Assembly (NCBI GenBank): GCA_002308195.1 | Contig: DBVU01000013.1 | Coordinates: 1 to 8,278, forward strand | DNA: 8,278 bases | DNA from: Bacteroidales bacterium UBA1256 | Lineage (GTDB): Bacteria > Bacteroidota > Bacteroidia > Bacteroidales > Paludibacteraceae | Direction of reading: 5' to 3' | Shown: positions 7,020 to 8,278 of the stretch, one piece after another | How the letters are laid out: each line of letters opens with the position of its first letter | How positions within the stretch are numbered: the first letter of the stretch is position 1 | The notes under the pieces: generated by a model | Seen by the model: the letters and a program-made list of their open reading frames with translations, nothing else | Told to the model about the DNA's origin: nothing | The model's database searches: none | Position numbers and translations under genes: made by a program

Positions 7020-8021
7020 TTAGTTATTGTATTTCTGCATAAATCCGCGGTAGAGCGCACATATACGGCGTATCTCCTCCCAGGTCTCGTCGCTCAGTTT
7101 GGTTCCTACTATCTCCACCACGCGACCAGCCGCTATCGTGCCTATTTCCGCACAACGACGAATATCGAATCCATCACTCAGCGCATGCAAAAATCCTCCG
7201 GCAAAGAGATCGCCTGCTCCGGTACTATCGGTACAACTGGTGGTGATAGCGCCTATGTGATAACGAGTGCTACCCTGCTGAACATACGACCCGTTCTTAC
7301 CGACTTTCACCACTGCTATATCGCATTGCTCCGCTATCGTCTGAACAGCCTCTTGCGGATTCAAATGGGTATAGGCAAACGACTCATCCTCATTAGCGAA
7401 GACTATATCTACGTATTGTTTGACTAGACCTTTTAGGAACGAATGGTTCTCGTTAATGACGTTGTATGAAGCCAGGTCGAGCGAAATCATACATCCTGCT
7501 TCCTTGGCCAGACGAATAGATTTCTCTATTAGTTCGTGATTTTGTACCAAGTAACCTTCTATATGGAAAATATCGTATCCGTTGAACGCATCCTTTTGGA
7601 TATCGTCGGCGCAGAGTTCAGCCGCAGCACCTAGATAGGTAGCAAATGTACGCTCGCCATCCGGCGTAATCAGCACAATCGAGCAACCGGACATCGCTTC
7701 TTTCGACAGTAACAGAATAGGTTTCACGCCATTCTTAATCATATCCTCGCGGTAGAAATCACCCACCTCATCGTTTCCAATCTTGCCGATGAAAGCAGCT
7801 TTGCCACCCAGCGCAGCTATTGTGTTGATGGTATTCGATGCCGAACCACCAGCCACCATACGCTTTCTGACCGAAGCAAACCTGAACTGAATCTCCTCCG
7901 CTTGCTCCATTGAAATCAGGTTCATACTACCTTTGGGAAAACCTAGTTCTCTCAAATCGTCCTCACTTACCTGAAGCAAAACGTCTGTCAATGCATTGCC
8001 CAAACCTAATACCTTCTTCAT
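7020..8021 (-). CDS. PfkB-family carbohydrate/nucleoside kinase (adenosine kinase-like)
   Basis: The protein has 333 residues and is a cytoplasmic ribokinase-fold kinase that moves phosphate from ATP to a sugar or nucleoside hydroxyl. The N-terminus GLGNALTDVLL (6-16) holds the substrate-binding Asp. PfkB signature 1 begins GGSASNT at 58-64 and continues to GKIGNDEVG (79-87). DGERTFATYLGAAAEL (121-136) follows. PfkB signature 2 is DSTGAGDLFAGGF at 265-277, where GAGD forms the anion hole and D271 is the expected catalytic base. Similar proteins in Bacteroidota are commonly labelled adenosine kinase, but that substrate is inferred from similarity only and the protein could act on another nucleoside or sugar. 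It is the first gene of the minus-strand gene run and lies 154 bp from the divergent tRNA gene. ATG at 8021 is preceded by AATAACAAGAA, an A-rich leader without SD. Confidence 0.88.
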   Translation of the reverse strand: MKKVLGLGNALTDVLLQVSEDDLRELGFPKGSMNLISMEQAEEIQFRFASVRKRMVAGGSASNTINTIAALGGKAAFIGKIGNDEVGDFYREDMIKNGVKPILLLSKEAMSGCSIVLITPDGERTFATYLGAAAELCADDIQKDAFNGYDIFHIEGYLVQNHELIEKSIRLAKEAGCMISLDLASYNVINENHSFLKGLVKQYVDIVFANEDESFAYTHLNPQEAVQTIAEQCDIAVVKVGKNGSYVQQGSTRYHIGAITTSCTDSTGAGDLFAGGFLHALSDGFDIRRCAEIGTIAAGRVVEIVGTKLSDETWEEIRRICALYRGFMQKYNN

Positions 8022-8059
8022 TTCTTGTTATTTTTAGCCACAAAAATGGATTATTTTTT

Positions 8060-8094
8060 CAAAAAACTATACCTTGTTACATTTTTTTTGCAAA
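8060..8094 (-). promoter_or_regulatory. Candidate promoter of the nine-gene operon
   Basis: Read on the minus strand, TTTG (8094-8091) is followed after 21 nt by TAGTTTTT (8069-8062). This matches the Bacteroidota pattern TTTG / TAnnTTTG except at the last base. Transcription would start near 8055 and give a leader of about 35 nt before the kinase ATG. The AT-rich background makes chance matches easy. A second -7-like box, CATTTTTG (8048-8041), has no well-placed upstream partner. Confidence 0.35.
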
Positions 8095-8098
8095 AAAA
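8083..8098. repeat. Perfect 16-bp palindrome T7-GC-A7
   Basis: Seven T, GC, then seven A form an exact inverted repeat in the middle of the divergent intergenic region. Its right half supplies the TTTG of the minus-strand promoter candidate. It ends one base before the CTTG of the plus-strand tRNA promoter. It may be a protein-binding site, a bent A-tract upstream element, or just a composition effect. Confidence 0.5.
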
Positions 8099-8130
8099 CT
8101 TGCGTATATCAAAAAAAAGCAGTACTTTTG
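8099..8130 (+). promoter_or_regulatory. Bacteroidota-type promoter of the tRNA-Asn gene
   Basis: CTTG (8099-8102) and TACTTTTG (8123-8130) are separated by 20 nt. The second box is an exact match to the -7 consensus TAnnTTTG of the primary sigma factor of this phylum, and the first carries the TTG core of the -33 box at the expected distance. Transcription should start near 8135-8138, about 40 nt before the mature tRNA, right at the left arm of the leader hairpin. Confidence 0.75.
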
Positions 8131-8134
8131 CACC

Positions 8135-8174
8135 CGCTTTTGAAAAACAAGTGATTTTTTCACTTCAAAAAGCG
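8135..8174 (+). other. Hairpin in the 5' leader of the tRNA precursor
   Basis: Outer arms CGCTTTTG (8135-8142) and CAAAAAGCG (8166-8174) pair with one bulged A. Inner arms AAGTGA (8149-8154) and TCACTT (8160-8165) pair perfectly around a TTTTT loop. AAAAAC (8143-8148) is unpaired on one side. The element fills almost the whole stretch between the predicted transcription start and the tRNA 5' end at 8176. The pairing is seen directly; any role in 5' processing or transcription is inference. Confidence 0.5.
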
Positions 8175-8175
8175 A

Positions 8176-8252
8176 GCTTCCTTAGCTCAGTCGGTTAGAG
8201 CATCTGACTGTTAATCAGGGGGTCCTTGTTTCAAGTCCAAGAAGAAGCGCCA
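8176..8252 (+). tRNA. tRNA-Asn(GUU) with encoded CCA
   Basis: The sequence folds as a cloverleaf. The acceptor arm is GCTTCCT / AAGAAGC, then U8-A9. The D stem is GCTC/GAGC with a 9-nt loop containing GG. The anticodon stem is TCTGA/TCAGG around the loop CTGTTAA, with anticodon GTT at 8210-8212. The variable loop is GGGTC, the T loop is TTCAAGT, the discriminator is G73 (8249), and CCA is encoded at 8250-8252. G73 and GUU agree with asparagine. Two helix pairs are broken: C6 opposite A67 (8181/8243) and U53 opposite C61 (8229/8237); the latter is normally an almost invariant G-C pair. The anticodon stem also starts with a U-G wobble. The gene has its own promoter and is divergent from the operon. 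It is probably functional, but could be a decaying copy. Confidence 0.92.
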
Positions 8253-8255
8253 AAA

Positions 8256-8278
8256 GGCGAGACTGCGTGAGCAGCCTC
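8256..8278 (+). terminator. Partial hairpin after the tRNA, probable intrinsic terminator cut by the window edge
   Basis: GAGACTGC (8259-8266) pairs with GCAGCCTC (8271-8278) around a GTGA (GNRA) loop, with a single A-C mismatch. GGC precedes the left arm at 8256-8258 and AAAA precedes that at 8252-8255. If the sequence continues GCC and then a T run, it would be a complete rho-independent terminator starting 3 bases after the CCA. The continuation is not in the window, so this is a prediction. Confidence 0.45.

Noticed and set aside
6517..7023. A 168-codon plus-strand open frame opposite plsC
   Set aside because: It is antisense to all conserved PlsC blocks, resembles no known protein, and has no promoter or start context.
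1..8278. CRISPR arrays, insertion sequences, phage or defence genes
   Set aside because: No direct-repeat/spacer pattern, terminal inverted repeats, transposase or nuclease-type defence protein was seen in any frame.

Overview
The window looks like ordinary chromosomal DNA from a member of the Bacteroidota, most likely the order Bacteroidales. Four things point there. There is a GldH-family lipoprotein, a family I know only from this phylum. The RicT, TrmB and PfkB proteins have the sequence style of the phylum. The intergenic region carries TAnnTTTG-type promoter elements. Most start codons are preceded by A-rich sequence and not by a Shine-Dalgarno motif. Coding DNA is roughly half G+C by eye, and the one real intergenic region is strongly AT-rich. 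I cannot name a genus.

Positions 1-8021 are filled by nine genes, all on the minus strand. Read in transcription order (right to left) they are: a PfkB-family sugar/nucleoside kinase, a PlsC-type acyltransferase, a HIT-family hydrolase, holB (DNA polymerase III delta'), ricT (PSP1 domain), gldH (lipoprotein), trmB (tRNA m7G46 methyltransferase), mrp (P-loop ATPase) and a MATE efflux transporter that runs off the left edge. Successive junctions are +11, +24, +6, -4, -4, -14, -23 and +5 bp. This is almost certainly one operon, or at least one continuous transcript, with strong translational coupling from holB to MATE. No stretch over 300 bp lacks a gene.

Positions 8022-8175 are a 154-bp AT-rich divergent intergenic region. 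It holds a convincing plus-strand promoter for a tRNA, a weaker minus-strand promoter candidate for the operon, a perfect T7-GC-A7 palindrome, and a hairpin that would form the 5' leader of the tRNA precursor. A tRNA-Asn(GUU) with encoded CCA follows at 8176-8252. The window ends inside what looks like the tRNA's terminator.

The gene set is mostly housekeeping: replication, tRNA modification, lipid synthesis, nucleotide metabolism, Fe-S/ATPase carrier function, one lipoprotein and one drug/metabolite exporter. I see no mobile element, CRISPR array, phage gene, defence cassette or obvious new system. The points most worth a second look are the two helix mismatches in the tRNA, the SD-like AGGAGG before gldH written in unusual Arg codons of the upstream gene, the leader hairpin and divergent promoter layout, the conserved holB-ricT pairing with gldH attached, and an Mrp protein with a single cysteine.
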